Origin: CALKZN01 sp050633785
Lineage (GTDB): Bacteria; Pseudomonadota; Gammaproteobacteria; Arenicellales; Arenicellaceae
DNA: 64,000 bases
Direction of reading: 5' to 3'
NCBI GenBank assembly: GCA_050633785.1
Contig: JBOEHE010000020.1
Span: 62,001 to 126,000 of the forward strand
The position numbers and the translations under genes were made by a program. Below, one piece after another: positions 41,277 to 51,003 of the stretch (position 1 is its first letter; the number at the start of each line of letters is the position of its first letter). The notes under the pieces are model-generated. The model ran no database searches. It had not been told where the DNA came from and worked only from the letters and a program-made list of their open reading frames with translations.

Positions 41277-41771
41277 CTAGACCTGATTAACCAACCCAGT
41301 CACATAAAACCAACGCCCACCTTCTTTAACAAAGTCGCTGGTTTCCTGTAATCGTTCCGCCTTTTGGCCACCCACTTTATAGCGAGCCACAAACTCGACC
41401 ACAGCCTTATCATCAGCGGCGGCACCCTGTTCCACTCTTCGCACAGTCAAACCCAACCATTTCAAATGACTGTCGATATCCAAGGTTCGTGGCCGTGTTG
41501 AAGTATGCCAAGTGCTCAACAGATAATCGGATTTACTCAAGGCATATGCAGTGTATCGTGAACGCATCAATTGTTCTGCAGTCGGTGGCAGTACATGCTC
41601 ATCAATAAACTGGCCACAACATTCGCTATAAGTCACAGCAGGTAATGGCCTTTTATTACCAGAAACCGACTTTGCTCCAGAACGATAACCACCACAAGGG
41701 CATTCGGCCTTAACAGACCTGTTTTTAGCTCCCAAGAAACCCTCCTGACTGACGGGACCAGAGCTGTGCAT
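41277..41771 (-). CDS. YchJ-family protein
   Basis: The 164-residue protein starts at ATG 41771, which overlaps the end of the ABC-transporter gene by 47 bases (GGTGGTG precedes it). The N-terminal SEC-C-like zinc motif ECPCGGYRSG and CCGQFI are followed by the YchJ core: PTAEQLMRSRYTAYAL, YLLSTWH and LGLTVRRVEQG. The function is not established. Translational coupling with the transporter may be accidental. Confidence 0.85.
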   Translation of the reverse strand: MHSSGPVSQEGFLGAKNRSVKAECPCGGYRSGAKSVSGNKRPLPAVTYSECCGQFIDEHVLPPTAEQLMRSRYTAYALSKSDYLLSTWHTSTRPRTLDIDSHLKWLGLTVRRVEQGAAADDKAVVEFVARYKVGGQKAERLQETSDFVKEGGRWFYVTGLVNQV

Positions 41772-43551
41772 AAACACCACCAGTCTTGATAAGTTCCTGA
41801 TGCGTCCCTTGTTCCACAATATTACCCTTGTCCAGCACGATCAAACGATCCATCGCAGCAATCGTCGACAAACGGTGAGCAATGGCAATCACCGTTTTAC
41901 CTTGCATCAATTTATATAAACTTTTCTGGATAGAGGCTTCCACCTCCGAATCCAGAGCTGAAGTCGCTTCATCCAACACCAGAATCGGTGCATTTTTCAA
42001 CAGAACACGCGCTATCGCAATTCGTTGGCGTTGACCGCCAGACAGCTTGACACCTCGTTCACCAACATGCGCATCATACCCCGTTCTTCCTTTGGGGTCA
42101 GAAAGATCAAGAATAAACTCATGAGCCTCAGCTTGTTGAGCAGCAAACAACATTTCATCTTCATTGGCATCCGGCTTGCCATACAAAATATTGTCTCTTA
42201 CTGAACGATGCAGCAACGATGTTTCCTGGGCAACCATACCGATTTCTGCGCGTAAACTATCCTGTTGAATTTTATCGATACTCTGCCCATCAATACTGAT
42301 CGAGCCATGCTCTATATCATGAAAACGCAGCAACAGATTTACCAGTGTTGACTTGCCCGCACCAGAACGACCTACCAGACCTATTTTTTCGCCCGCATTA
42401 ACTGTCAGAGATAAATCATCAATCACACCACTCTCTTTCTCATAATGAAAACCAACATGATCAAAGACAATTTCACCTTGAGTAACCTGCAGCTTAGGCG
42501 CCTTCGGTTGATCAAGAACGTCTCTGGGTTGAGCAATGGTTCTCATACCATCCTGCACAGTGCCAATATGTTCAAACAAACTGGCAACTTCCCACATGAT
42601 CCACTGTGACATGCCATTGAGACGTAGCGGCAAACTGATAGCAATGGCAATAGCACCCGTGCTGACTGCATCTTGAGTCCACAGATAAATAGACAAACCG
42701 GAAATAGAAAAGATCAGCAGCGAATTCAACATCCAGATGACGACTTGCATTCGCGTCACAACGCGCATCAAAGGATTCAAAGTGTCTAACACCAGCTGCA
42801 TACTTTCTCTGGCATATTCTGATTCACGTTTGGAGTGAGAAAATAATTTCAAGGTGCTGATGTTGGTATAACTATCCACCAGACGCCCAGTTAAAACCGA
42901 ACGAGCATCAGAATTTTTGACCGACAAACGACGCAATCGCGGCAGAAAAAAGCGCAAGGTTCCCAAATAACCCAATAGCCAGAGCAACAGCGGAGCTGTT
43001 AATCGCCAGTCAGATGATGCTACTAAGACAACAATTCCACCGAAATAGACACCGACGAATAAAAGTACATCCAGCACTTTCATGACAGTTTCTCGAATCG
43101 ACAATGAGGTTTGTTGTACCTTGGTCGCAATTCGACCGGCCAATTCATTCTGGTAAAAGGCCATGCTCTGCCCCAACAGGTAACGATGCACTTGCCAGCG
43201 AATGGCCGAAGGATAATTACCATACAGAGTTTGATGAATTAATAAGGCATGCAATAACACCGTCAACGGAATCGCAACCAGAATGATAAAAGCCATCCAC
43301 AACAACGTTCCACGCTCTTCAACATACAAGGTTTCAGGCGATTTTGTACCCAACCAATCGACCAACTGTCCCATAAAACCAAATAATGAGACTTCAAACA
43401 CTGCCAACAATCCGGTCAACAGCGCCATTAAGCCCAGAGAGACTTCTGCTCCCCGGGTATAATAGCGACAGAAAGCCCATAATGTTTTGGGCGGTTGTTG
43501 TGGTTCATCCGTTGGGAATGGCGTGATTATTTTTTCAAAAAACTCAAACAT
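41725..43551 (-). CDS. ABC transporter, fused permease and ATPase (exporter type)
   Basis: This 608-residue half-transporter works as a homo- or heterodimer. Residues about 30-310 hold six TM helices (ABC exporter type I), and the C-terminal part is the nucleotide-binding domain: Walker A GLVGRSGAGKSTLVN, signature LSGGQRQR, Walker B LVLDEATSALDS and the His loop in AIAHRLSTI. It resembles MsbA/multidrug exporters, but substrate cannot be read. Its 3' end overlaps the ychJ-like gene. Confidence 0.9.
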   Translation of the reverse strand: MFEFFEKIITPFPTDEPQQPPKTLWAFCRYYTRGAEVSLGLMALLTGLLAVFEVSLFGFMGQLVDWLGTKSPETLYVEERGTLLWMAFIILVAIPLTVLLHALLIHQTLYGNYPSAIRWQVHRYLLGQSMAFYQNELAGRIATKVQQTSLSIRETVMKVLDVLLFVGVYFGGIVVLVASSDWRLTAPLLLWLLGYLGTLRFFLPRLRRLSVKNSDARSVLTGRLVDSYTNISTLKLFSHSKRESEYARESMQLVLDTLNPLMRVVTRMQVVIWMLNSLLIFSISGLSIYLWTQDAVSTGAIAIAISLPLRLNGMSQWIMWEVASLFEHIGTVQDGMRTIAQPRDVLDQPKAPKLQVTQGEIVFDHVGFHYEKESGVIDDLSLTVNAGEKIGLVGRSGAGKSTLVNLLLRFHDIEHGSISIDGQSIDKIQQDSLRAEIGMVAQETSLLHRSVRDNILYGKPDANEDEMLFAAQQAEAHEFILDLSDPKGRTGYDAHVGERGVKLSGGQRQRIAIARVLLKNAPILVLDEATSALDSEVEASIQKSLYKLMQGKTVIAIAHRLSTIAAMDRLIVLDKGNIVEQGTHQELIKTGGVYAQLWSRQSGGFLGS

Positions 43552-43607
43552 ATTTACTTAGCCATTCGCTTGCCTGGGTTTCACCCCATAGGTTGATGCC
43601 CGCGTCG

Positions 43608-44219
43608 TCAGCGCAAATAGGCTTTTTCAATAGTAACCGTCTCGATCGGTACATTCCCATGAGGCCCATTACGTTTCGTTTTCAATTGTGTTATTTGTGT
43701 CACTACATCCATACCTTTGACCACTTGACCAAATACGGCATAGCCCCAGCCTCGAGCTGATTCAGAACTGAAATTCAAAGCAGTATTATTATTCACATTG
43801 ATAAAAAACTGCGAGGTTGCAGAATGCGGTTCACCAGTGCGCGCCATAGCGATTGAACCAATAACATTAGGCAAGCCGTTGCTAGCTTCGTTCTTGATAG
43901 GTGCTTCGGTAGCTTTGATCTGCAAATCAGCATCAAAACCTCCACCTTGAATCATAAAGCCCTTGATGACTCGGTGAAAAATGGTCTTATCATAGAACCC
44001 TTTAGCAACATACTGTTTAAAATTTTCTACCGTGTTCGGAGCTTTTTCCGGGTTCAATTCAATCTCAATTTCACCCAGGTTAGTCTGCAGGACAACGGTA
44101 TTTAATGGCTCACTGGCTTTTTCCTGCTTTTTATCAACATCAGCTGCCATAGCAAGCATAGAAGAAAAGGAAAACAGGGCAATGCAAAACATTCTGGAAA
44201 ATGCTCTAACTGAGGACAT
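43608..44219 (-). CDS. Periplasmic cyclophilin-type peptidyl-prolyl isomerase
   Basis: The 203-residue protein has a signal peptide (about 1-25, cut after MAA), so this is the PpiA-like exported form. The cyclophilin core shows FHRVIKGFMIQGGGFD with the catalytic Arg and Phe/Met, ARTGEPHSATSQFFIN, and WGYAVFGQVVKGMDVV. It isomerises Xaa-Pro bonds during folding of exported proteins. AAGGAG lies 5 bases before ATG 44219. Confidence 0.92.
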   Translation of the reverse strand: MSSVRAFSRMFCIALFSFSSMLAMAADVDKKQEKASEPLNTVVLQTNLGEIEIELNPEKAPNTVENFKQYVAKGFYDKTIFHRVIKGFMIQGGGFDADLQIKATEAPIKNEASNGLPNVIGSIAMARTGEPHSATSQFFINVNNNTALNFSSESARGWGYAVFGQVVKGMDVVTQITQLKTKRNGPHGNVPIETVTIEKAYLR

Positions 44220-44391
44220 ATAGGCTCCTTAAAAATGTATAAATAGATCAATAAAACGACTTTACTTGCTACCAGTGCACGATTCAAGATAACACACAGT
44301 TTCGTCATGAAACTCACTTGCTTAATCAGCTGTCGATGTCTACTATCCCTAGAGAAGCGGATGTTATCAACATGATCATGGACGCACTCTT

Positions 44392-44449
44392 TTAAAAACA
44401 GATCTTACAGGTTAAAACAGATCTTACAGATTAAAACAGATTTAACAGG
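44392..44449. repeat. Three tandem 19-20-bp repeats upstream of the protease gene
   Basis: TTAAAAACAGATCTTACAGG, TTAAAACAGATCTTACAGA and TTAAAACAGATTTAACAGG follow one another directly, ending 12 bases before the protease ATG. They could be repeated operator sites or a slippage-prone leader. Confidence 0.8.
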
Positions 44450-44461
44450 CAAACTTTAATT

Positions 44462-45994
44462 ATGCAGCAGTCACTATTTTTAGCTACTCATTTTTCCGGG
44501 CTGTTTATGCGCTCGACAACTACAATCATCACTCTCACCCTTATATCCTTGTCGATGATCACACCGGTCAAGGCTCAACCAGACAAAGAGCTCAAGAAGG
44601 TCCGCCAAGCAGTCGTCAAAATATATACCACGACCAGTGCCCCAGATTATTTCACTCCCTGGAGCATGCTCAATGCATCACAAAGCAGTGGTTCTGGCTC
44701 TATGATCTCTGGCAACCGCATTCTGACTAACGCTCATGTCATTGCCGATGCCAGTTTTATTCAGGTACAACGTCAGGGTGACTCGCGCAAATACAATGCC
44801 AAAGCATCCTTCGTAGCACATGAGGCAGATCTGGCCATTTTAACAGTTGATGATGAGAATTTTTTCGATGACTCAACCCCATTGAAATTCGGTAAACTGC
44901 CAAATACTCTGGAACCTGTGCGCGTCTATGGTTTTCCCATCGGCGGCAAAACTCTGAGCACTACAAAAGGCGTGCTATCACGCGTCGAACATCAACGCTA
45001 TTCTCATGGCAATGGACGTTTTCTGGCAGGTCAAATTGATGCAGCCATAAATCCAGGCAACAGTGGTGGCCCAGTTGTGGCTAACGGCAAAATTGTCGGT
45101 GTTGTAATGCAAGCCAACTACAGTGACTCATCAGAAAATCTCGGTTATTTTGTTCCACCGAGTGTGATTCAACATGTCTTAGAGGATATCGAAGATGGTC
45201 AGTACGACGGCTTTCGAAAACTGGGTTTTTATATTCAAAGTATGGAAAGCCCAGCAATGAAAAGCATTCATGGCATTAAGCCCGAACAAACCGGCGTCGT
45301 GGTCACTCATGTGCTGGAAGGTTCGCCGTCAGACAAGCGAATTCAGGTAGGAGATGTCATTCTCAAAATCGATGATTATGTGATTGCCGACGATGAAACC
45401 ATTAACTTTCGAGATGACCAACGAACCAGTTATAAATATGCAATTGATCAATACCAGTTTGACGAGGACGTTGAAATCACTCTGATGCGTGATGGCAAGG
45501 ACATCACTGTCAGCATCCCTCCGGGTAATGAATTTCAAAGTGCCAGTCTGGTTCGCGCCGAGCGATTTGGTGAATTACCGGAGTACTATATTTATGGCGG
45601 TGTTTTATTCGTCCCTTTAAATATGAATCTCATCAAACGCTGGGGCAAGAAATGGCGGCAGAAAGCGCCTATCGATTTTTTACAACAACGCTATAAATGG
45701 ACCAGTAAAGAACGGGAAGAGTCAGTAGTTGCACTGACGGTATTACCGGCAGAAGTCAATCTGGGTTATCATAACTGGAGCAATTGGATTATCGATAAAG
45801 TGAATGGTGAAAGCATCAAGAACTTTGCCCACCTTGCTTCGGTGCTGCATAACAATAAACAGGAATATGTCATTATCAGTGATAAAGATGGCTATCAGTT
45901 AGCGATTAACCACCAACAGGCAATCTCCAGTCGTGATGCCATATTGAAACGTTATCGCATTCCAACACATCATTCGAAAGGTTTGTTCGAATAG
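44462..45994 (+). CDS. DegP/HtrA-like secreted serine protease with PDZ domain
   Basis: The 510-residue protein has a signal sequence; the natural start may be the second Met (residue 16, MRSTTTIITL) since the signal core follows it. The trypsin-like domain has the catalytic triad His in TNAHVI, Asp in EADLAIL and Ser in GNSGGPV. A PDZ domain follows (GVVVTHVLEGSPSDKRIQVGDVILKID). The C-terminal region (about 370-510) is not a second clear PDZ. It probably degrades misfolded periplasmic proteins. The leader carries three direct repeats. Confidence 0.88.
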   Translation: MQQSLFLATHFSGLFMRSTTTIITLTLISLSMITPVKAQPDKELKKVRQAVVKIYTTTSAPDYFTPWSMLNASQSSGSGSMISGNRILTNAHVIADASFIQVQRQGDSRKYNAKASFVAHEADLAILTVDDENFFDDSTPLKFGKLPNTLEPVRVYGFPIGGKTLSTTKGVLSRVEHQRYSHGNGRFLAGQIDAAINPGNSGGPVVANGKIVGVVMQANYSDSSENLGYFVPPSVIQHVLEDIEDGQYDGFRKLGFYIQSMESPAMKSIHGIKPEQTGVVVTHVLEGSPSDKRIQVGDVILKIDDYVIADDETINFRDDQRTSYKYAIDQYQFDEDVEITLMRDGKDITVSIPPGNEFQSASLVRAERFGELPEYYIYGGVLFVPLNMNLIKRWGKKWRQKAPIDFLQQRYKWTSKEREESVVALTVLPAEVNLGYHNWSNWIIDKVNGESIKNFAHLASVLHNNKQEYVIISDKDGYQLAINHQQAISSRDAILKRYRIPTHHSKGLFE

Positions 45995-46014
45995 AACGGC
46001 TACAGGTACAACAG

Positions 46015-46046
46015 AAATATCGGGAACAGCATGCTTCCCGATATTT
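46015..46046. terminator. Bidirectional intrinsic terminator
   Basis: AAATATCGGGAA (46015-46026) and TTCCCGATATTT (46035-46046) form a 12-bp perfect stem with an 8-base loop. It lies between the convergent protease and hslO genes and can serve both. Confidence 0.8.
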
Positions 46047-46075
46047 CCAGATAATTAAATAGTGAAGTACGCTGG

Positions 46076-47005
46076 CTATTCTTCGCTCATTTCAATCAGC
46101 ATATCTGCCAGTTCCTGGCAGCTGAACTCATAGCGTTGGAAGCAAAAATGGCAATCAATAACAACGACTTCCTGCTCTGAAATCAAATCCGTAATTTCAT
46201 CCTTACCCAGACTCAAAATAGCGACAATGGAACGCTGCCGCGAACAATCACAGGAGAATCGAACTTGTTTTTCTTCATGCAAACGACAGTGTTCTTCATG
46301 AAATAAGCGCGTCAATAACGTTGATGCATCCAACTCAGCTAATTCTTGCTCGTGAACCGTATCCAATAACAGGTTCAAACGCTGCCAGTCGTCTTTGACA
46401 ATGGCAACTATCTCGGAGTCCTGTTCGGGCATCGCATGCAGGGAAACCCCTACCGCAAAATCTTTGTCGGCATGCAACACGAATCGTGTGGGAAGCTGCT
46501 CTGATCTTAGGAAGTAATCTTGTAGACATTCAGCCAGAGTCGCCGATTCAATCGGCACGACACCTTGATAGCGCTTGCCATTATTCGGTGTCATGGTAAT
46601 TGTCAAGGTAGCGTCATTGCCAAACTCACGCAAATCAATCGCTTCTAACTGATTCGGGAATCTCTCAACATCAAATTCACAAATAGCACGCACTCCATAG
46701 TCACTGCCACAATCAGCAATCAACATGGCAATGGCTCCAGAAGTGCGGTACTGGATACTCAAACTGCCGTCCAGTTTCACTGTGTCACGTAGCAAGACTG
46801 CGCTAACAGCAAATTGGTTTAATAATTTGGCTAACTCAGGTGGATAGTGATGCGTAGCTTGAATATCTTTGATAGATTTGGAAAGTTGCGCATAGCAACC
46901 TCGGGCATCCAGTTCATCAAAAGAAAAGCGTTGAGCAATATCCTGCGTCATCTTTGCAATCATAGAGTTATCAGATTTATTAATAGTATCAGTACTATCA
47001 GACAT
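46076..47005 (-). CDS. hslO: Redox-regulated chaperone Hsp33
   Basis: Hsp33 is a holdase that turns on when oxidation expels its zinc. The start is ATG 47005 (MSDSTDTIN, 309 residues; GGGTG upstream), not the earlier Met. The body shows QYRTSGAIAMLIADC and AESATLAECLQDYFLRSEQLPTRF as in the family. The C-terminal zinc switch is complete: CxC in FSCDCSRQR and CxxC in DCHFCFQRY. It overlaps the end of uppP by 8 bases, so the two are coupled. Confidence 0.93.
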   Translation of the reverse strand: MSDSTDTINKSDNSMIAKMTQDIAQRFSFDELDARGCYAQLSKSIKDIQATHHYPPELAKLLNQFAVSAVLLRDTVKLDGSLSIQYRTSGAIAMLIADCGSDYGVRAICEFDVERFPNQLEAIDLREFGNDATLTITMTPNNGKRYQGVVPIESATLAECLQDYFLRSEQLPTRFVLHADKDFAVGVSLHAMPEQDSEIVAIVKDDWQRLNLLLDTVHEQELAELDASTLLTRLFHEEHCRLHEEKQVRFSCDCSRQRSIVAILSLGKDEITDLISEQEVVVIDCHFCFQRYEFSCQELADMLIEMSEE

Positions 47006-47804
47006 AAAACACCCAAACAATGAGTATCGCCAGCAACACTCGATAATAAACAAATGGCATCATACCAATACGTTCAACAAAATTCATAAACAAACGCATA
47101 CACAAAAAGGCTACCAGAGCAGAAACGACAATACCCAGAAACAGTATGTCCCAAGCCACAGCCTGTGAAGACTCGATCAATTTCTTAGCTTCCAGCAAAC
47201 CTGGCAATGCAATTGCGGGAACAGCTAACAAAAAAGAAAACCGCGCTGCTGCCACTCGACTATAGCCAGCCAACAAAGCGGCAGTCATGGTGATACCTGA
47301 ACGCGAGGTTCCTGGAATCAAGGCCAGAGCTTGAGCAAAACCAACCACAACAAAGGCATGCACAAAGCTCATAGTCAGTAATTCCTTTTGATTGCTGTTG
47401 CCATGTCTGTCAGCATAAGCCAATGACAAACCAAAAATCAGCGTAGTCAATGCGATCACATACGGTTCACGCAAATTCATCTCAATAAAATCCTTGCCCA
47501 GAATACCGATCAAGCCAACCGGAATGGTTGCCAGAATCACCCACCAGCCAAGACGCCCATGCTCATTCCAGTGAAAACCACGGAAACCAGAAAACCACGC
47601 TGGCAATATCTGCAAAATCTCTCGACGCAAAAAGGCCAGCACAGCAAATAAAGTTCCAACATGCACAGCCACATCAAATGCCAGCCCTTGATCCTGCCAC
47701 CCCAGTATTTTGGGGACAAGAATCAAATGAGCTGAACTCGATATTGGCAAAAATTCAGTAATACCTTGCACAATAGCAAGTATGATAGCCTGAAAATAAT
47801 CCAT
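46998..47804 (-). CDS. uppP: Undecaprenyl-diphosphatase
   Basis: This membrane phosphatase (268 residues, about 8 helices) recycles the carrier lipid undecaprenyl diphosphate to the monophosphate for cell-wall and polysaccharide synthesis. Signatures: ITEFLPISSSAHLIL (N-terminal EFLPISS motif), and PGTSRSGITMT. ATG 47804 is standard. It is the upstream gene of a coupled pair with hslO, and divergent from the folM-like gene. Confidence 0.95.
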   Translation of the reverse strand: MDYFQAIILAIVQGITEFLPISSSAHLILVPKILGWQDQGLAFDVAVHVGTLFAVLAFLRREILQILPAWFSGFRGFHWNEHGRLGWWVILATIPVGLIGILGKDFIEMNLREPYVIALTTLIFGLSLAYADRHGNSNQKELLTMSFVHAFVVVGFAQALALIPGTSRSGITMTAALLAGYSRVAAARFSFLLAVPAIALPGLLEAKKLIESSQAVAWDILFLGIVVSALVAFLCMRLFMNFVERIGMMPFVYYRVLLAILIVWVFYV

Positions 47805-47878
47805 GGGAATTCAAAAGTATGACAGGTAAAATAGTGGCGACATAGTACCGTTTATGGCCTTATTAAAGAAGTGCAAAC

Positions 47879-48616
47879 ATGACAAAACAACGAACAATTT
47901 TAATCACTGGCGGCGCTAAGCGCATTGGTAATCAGATTGCCAGAGCCCTGCATGAACAAAACTGCAACCTCATGATTCATTATCGTTCATCCGATGCATG
48001 CGCTAAACAGCTGGCAGCTGATCTGAACAGTGAGCGACAAAACAGCTGCCATATTATTAAGGCCGACTTCACCCAGGCAGATAGCTATCAACAAGTCATC
48101 AAGCAAACTATCAACACCTTCGGCCAACTCGATGGCCTGGTGAATAACGCATCAAGTTTTTATCCAACCCCACTATCGGATATTACCGAAGAGCACTGGA
48201 ACGATCTGCTGACCAGCAATTTAAAAGCACCTTTGTTTCTGGCCAAACACGCAGCAGCGCACTTAAAACAACAGCACGGTGTGATCATAAACATTGTCGA
48301 CATCTACGCCAATCGCCCCTTAGCAAACCACACTGCTTATTGTGCTGCCAAAGCCGGTCTGCAATCATTGACTAAATCATTGGCTATAGATCTCGCGCCT
48401 CAAGTGAGAGTCAACGGCATTGCTCCAGGCGCTATTTTGTGGCCAGAACATGAAGATGATGAAGACTACCAACAAGCGTTGTTACAACGTATCCCGTTGC
48501 AACGGCTTGGCGAGCCAAATGATATCGCCAGAACAGTGCGCTTTCTGATCTGCGATGCACCTTATATTTCCGGTCAGATTATTGCGGTTGATGGTGGACG
48601 TTCGATTCTTCCTTAG
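47879..48616 (+). CDS. SDR-family pteridine reductase-like protein (FolM-like)
   Basis: A 245-residue SDR with the Rossmann motif ITGGAKRIGNQIARAL (Gly-Gly-Ala-Lys-Arg as in pteridine reductases), VNNASSFYPTPL and the catalytic YCAAK motif. Pteridine reductases make tetrahydromonapterin or reduce dihydrofolate. The sequence supports FolM-like membership; activity is inferred. Its 3' end overlaps the convergent AGE-family gene by 38 bases. Confidence 0.8.
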   Translation: MTKQRTILITGGAKRIGNQIARALHEQNCNLMIHYRSSDACAKQLAADLNSERQNSCHIIKADFTQADSYQQVIKQTINTFGQLDGLVNNASSFYPTPLSDITEEHWNDLLTSNLKAPLFLAKHAAAHLKQQHGVIINIVDIYANRPLANHTAYCAAKAGLQSLTKSLAIDLAPQVRVNGIAPGAILWPEHEDDEDYQQALLQRIPLQRLGEPNDIARTVRFLICDAPYISGQIIAVDGGRSILP

Positions 48617-49682
48617 AAGCAAAACCCATGTCTTTTACTGCCTTCAGCGCTGACTCGAAACTGTTAATAACATGGTAGCCAGTCGTAGACTTTATCCGTT
48701 GATTGCTTTCTGAATTCTGCAGATATTCAATCGGCAGGCCATCCTCATCAAAAAAGTGTTGTAAGACCTGTGTAACGCCATCCATTCCCTGATCAACTTG
48801 CCCTAGATCAAACATAGCCCTAATTCGCTCCAACTGTGGCCAGATACGATAGATATGGGTCGCTTCAGTTTGCTGATCAATATACGTTGAGGCAACAAAA
48901 CCACCCAGATTAGTACCGTGTTTTTCAGCACACGATAATAAAGAATTTATTTTAATTCTGGAATCATTTTCAATTCCATAGCTTGCCGCCAGAGTTAACA
49001 ATGATGCCCATTCATAAGCATGCCCGGGCTCACTCCAAGTAAACGAGGGATCAGGATTCAAAGTTTCAGTGATACGATGATTCTTCGCATCATAAAAATG
49101 GGCGTCAACAATTTCCAGCAACCGAACCGCCGTTACCTTATAAGTTTCATCAGTAAATATGGAATAACCGGCAATAAAGGCTTCAAACAAATGCATTAAC
49201 GGGTTTTGAGAAACATGCCCTTTATATTGAGTGAGTTCAGGAAAAAAGTGATCTCGTTGAACCATGTCGCCGAGTATAGAAAAAACATGTTTAGCGTCTT
49301 TGGCCACTTCCTCGTCTTTCGTGGCATGGTATAAATAGGAAAACGAGTATGCAATAAAGGCCAGTTCATACAAGTCACTGGTCTTATCAGGTGAACTTGG
49401 TTTTTCTTTCCATAATGTTGCGTCACAATAGTGAAGCTTCGTTTTTCGGTACAACTCCAAAGCCGCAGACAAAGCTTCTTCGTTAGCAGACAATTCAGAA
49501 TATTTCACCAGAAAATAAATGCTTCTTGTCTGGCAAAGCAACCTTGCTTCAAGCGAGTCATTCGAATCCCCAAAATACTCGCCAACCAGCCCTCTATTGA
49601 TATTAATAGAGTCCATCAGATGGTCGAAATAGGCCTGTAAGGCCAGTTGCATAGAGTTAGAAATAGATTGACTGGTATTCAT
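48579..49682 (-). CDS. AGE-family epimerase/isomerase
   Basis: The 367-residue (alpha/alpha)6-barrel protein belongs to the N-acylglucosamine 2-epimerase/mannose isomerase superfamily: QNPLMHLFEAFIAGY with a conserved His-Glu pair, PGHAYEWASLL, and RIWPQLERIRA with Arg-Trp-Pro motifs. It probably interconverts aldose and ketose sugars; the exact sugar is not readable. It is convergent and overlapping with the folM-like gene, with about 170 bp free on its upstream side. Confidence 0.85.
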   Translation of the reverse strand: MNTSQSISNSMQLALQAYFDHLMDSININRGLVGEYFGDSNDSLEARLLCQTRSIYFLVKYSELSANEEALSAALELYRKTKLHYCDATLWKEKPSSPDKTSDLYELAFIAYSFSYLYHATKDEEVAKDAKHVFSILGDMVQRDHFFPELTQYKGHVSQNPLMHLFEAFIAGYSIFTDETYKVTAVRLLEIVDAHFYDAKNHRITETLNPDPSFTWSEPGHAYEWASLLTLAASYGIENDSRIKINSLLSCAEKHGTNLGGFVASTYIDQQTEATHIYRIWPQLERIRAMFDLGQVDQGMDGVTQVLQHFFDEDGLPIEYLQNSESNQRIKSTTGYHVINSFESALKAVKDMGFASKEESNVHHQPQ

Positions 49683-49856
49683 TGTTTTTTATCGTGGGCG
49701 TTTTTCATGCTCGTCTTCATTATACCTCGTCATTTAGACAAGGTCGTTTTTTATATCACGAAAGCCTTTGATCATAACGAATACTTAAAATATAGACATT
49801 AACCTTAGCAGCGAATAAACCAAACACATAGTAAAAGACGTCAAACTCAGACTCTT

Positions 49857-50378
49857 CTACATTACAATATGTCTGAACGTTAAACTAATACGTTCACCAC
49901 TCCCTGGTTCTTTGGGAATGGCATGCATCCAATTGCCTTGAACAAGGCTATCCATATAAAGCAATGCGCCGTTTTTAAGTAAGTAGGTAACCTTATGTTG
50001 TTTATCCTCCTTGCTTCGGTAACAGATATGGCGCTCGGCACCAAGAGAAATTATTGCTACTCCAGTACCGCCTTCAAGCTCTTGTGTCGAATCGGAATGA
50101 AAACCCATTGTTGAATTACCATCTAAATAAAAATTCATTAAACAATTGTTGGGTGTAAAATCAATTTCTTGGGCTATTTTTTTGCATACAGGAAGCAAGC
50201 ATGATGGCATTTCTGTTTGTGGGTAAGTAATACCTGAATAGTCATAAGGCACACCAAAACTAGCTGTTTTTCTAGCATTCATACGCTCATCCCACTCGAT
50301 ACTATCTCGCAGTTCTGTAAACATTGAATCAGGGTGTTCTAGAAACGCCTCTCGCAAGACGATATTTAATTCACTCAT
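49857..50378 (-). CDS. AlkB-like 2-oxoglutarate/Fe(II) dioxygenase
   Basis: The 173-residue protein (ATG 50378) has the iron ligands His94 and Asp96 in GFHSDST, His152 in WMHAIPK, and the 2-oxoglutarate-binding Arg in ERISLTFR (Arg163/Arg169). It would oxidatively remove methyl groups from damaged nucleic acid. Its first codons overlap the end of the LysE-type gene, so the two are coupled. A GTG two codons upstream is less likely. Confidence 0.85.
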   Translation of the reverse strand: MSELNIVLREAFLEHPDSMFTELRDSIEWDERMNARKTASFGVPYDYSGITYPQTEMPSCLLPVCKKIAQEIDFTPNNCLMNFYLDGNSTMGFHSDSTQELEGGTGVAIISLGAERHICYRSKEDKQHKVTYLLKNGALLYMDSLVQGNWMHAIPKEPGSGERISLTFRHIVM

Positions 50379-51003
50379 TAGCACTATATACTAACTTCAA
50401 ACCAAGAGCCCCCATCACACTAGCCGCCAGATAATCAAATTTCGCTTTCGATCGTCGGTAAATTGCGCGTGGTGATGGCATTGACAGTGTCAACACCACC
50501 AGACTGTACCAGGCAGCTTCAATCACAAACACCAGCAACGGCAGAATCCAATAGAGAATGACTGGCAGGCCACTGGGCAATAAAGCAGCAAAAATACTGG
50601 CATGGACAATAGCCGTTTTTGGATTGCTTAGTTGCGTCAGCAAACCAATAGAGAATGACTTATAGAATGATTGGTGTGTTTGTTGTTGCTCTGCTTTGAC
50701 GGGGGCCAGAGGTTCTTTTGCAGTACGCCATATACGTACTGCCATGTAAACAAGATACAAACCACCCAAAACTTTGAAAACCATATACATCGTCGGCACT
50801 GAATGTAGGATGGCATTTAAACCCAATAGCGCCAGGGTTGCGAATATCGCTCCTCCCAATCCCATGCCAAATGATGCTGCAATCGCATCACGGCGTGACA
50901 CGCCTAAAGCCATTCTGGCGATCAATACAAAGCTGGGCCCTGGACTGGCAGCACCCGCCAGAAGAGCACCTAAAATTAAGAGAACTGCGAGAAGTACTTC
51001 CAT
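50371..51003 (-). CDS. LysE/RhtB-family amino-acid exporter
   Basis: The 210-residue, about six-helix protein has SPGPSFVLIARMALGVSRRDAIAAS, the hallmark of the RhtB/LysE family (homoserine/threonine/lysine exporters). ATG 51003, with AGGA 8 bases before, is preferred to the TTG one codon earlier. Substrate unknown. Its stop overlaps the AlkB-like gene's start. Confidence 0.87.
   Translation of the reverse strand: MEVLLAVLLILGALLAGAASPGPSFVLIARMALGVSRRDAIAASFGMGLGGAIFATLALLGLNAILHSVPTMYMVFKVLGGLYLVYMAVRIWRTAKEPLAPVKAEQQQTHQSFYKSFSIGLLTQLSNPKTAIVHASIFAALLPSGLPVILYWILPLLVFVIEAAWYSLVVLTLSMPSPRAIYRRSKAKFDYLAASVMGALGLKLVYSANE

Noticed and set aside
46998..47053. Longer Hsp33 starting at 47053
   Set aside because: The extra residues are encoded within uppP and do not match Hsp33; ATG 47005 with GGGTG upstream is better.
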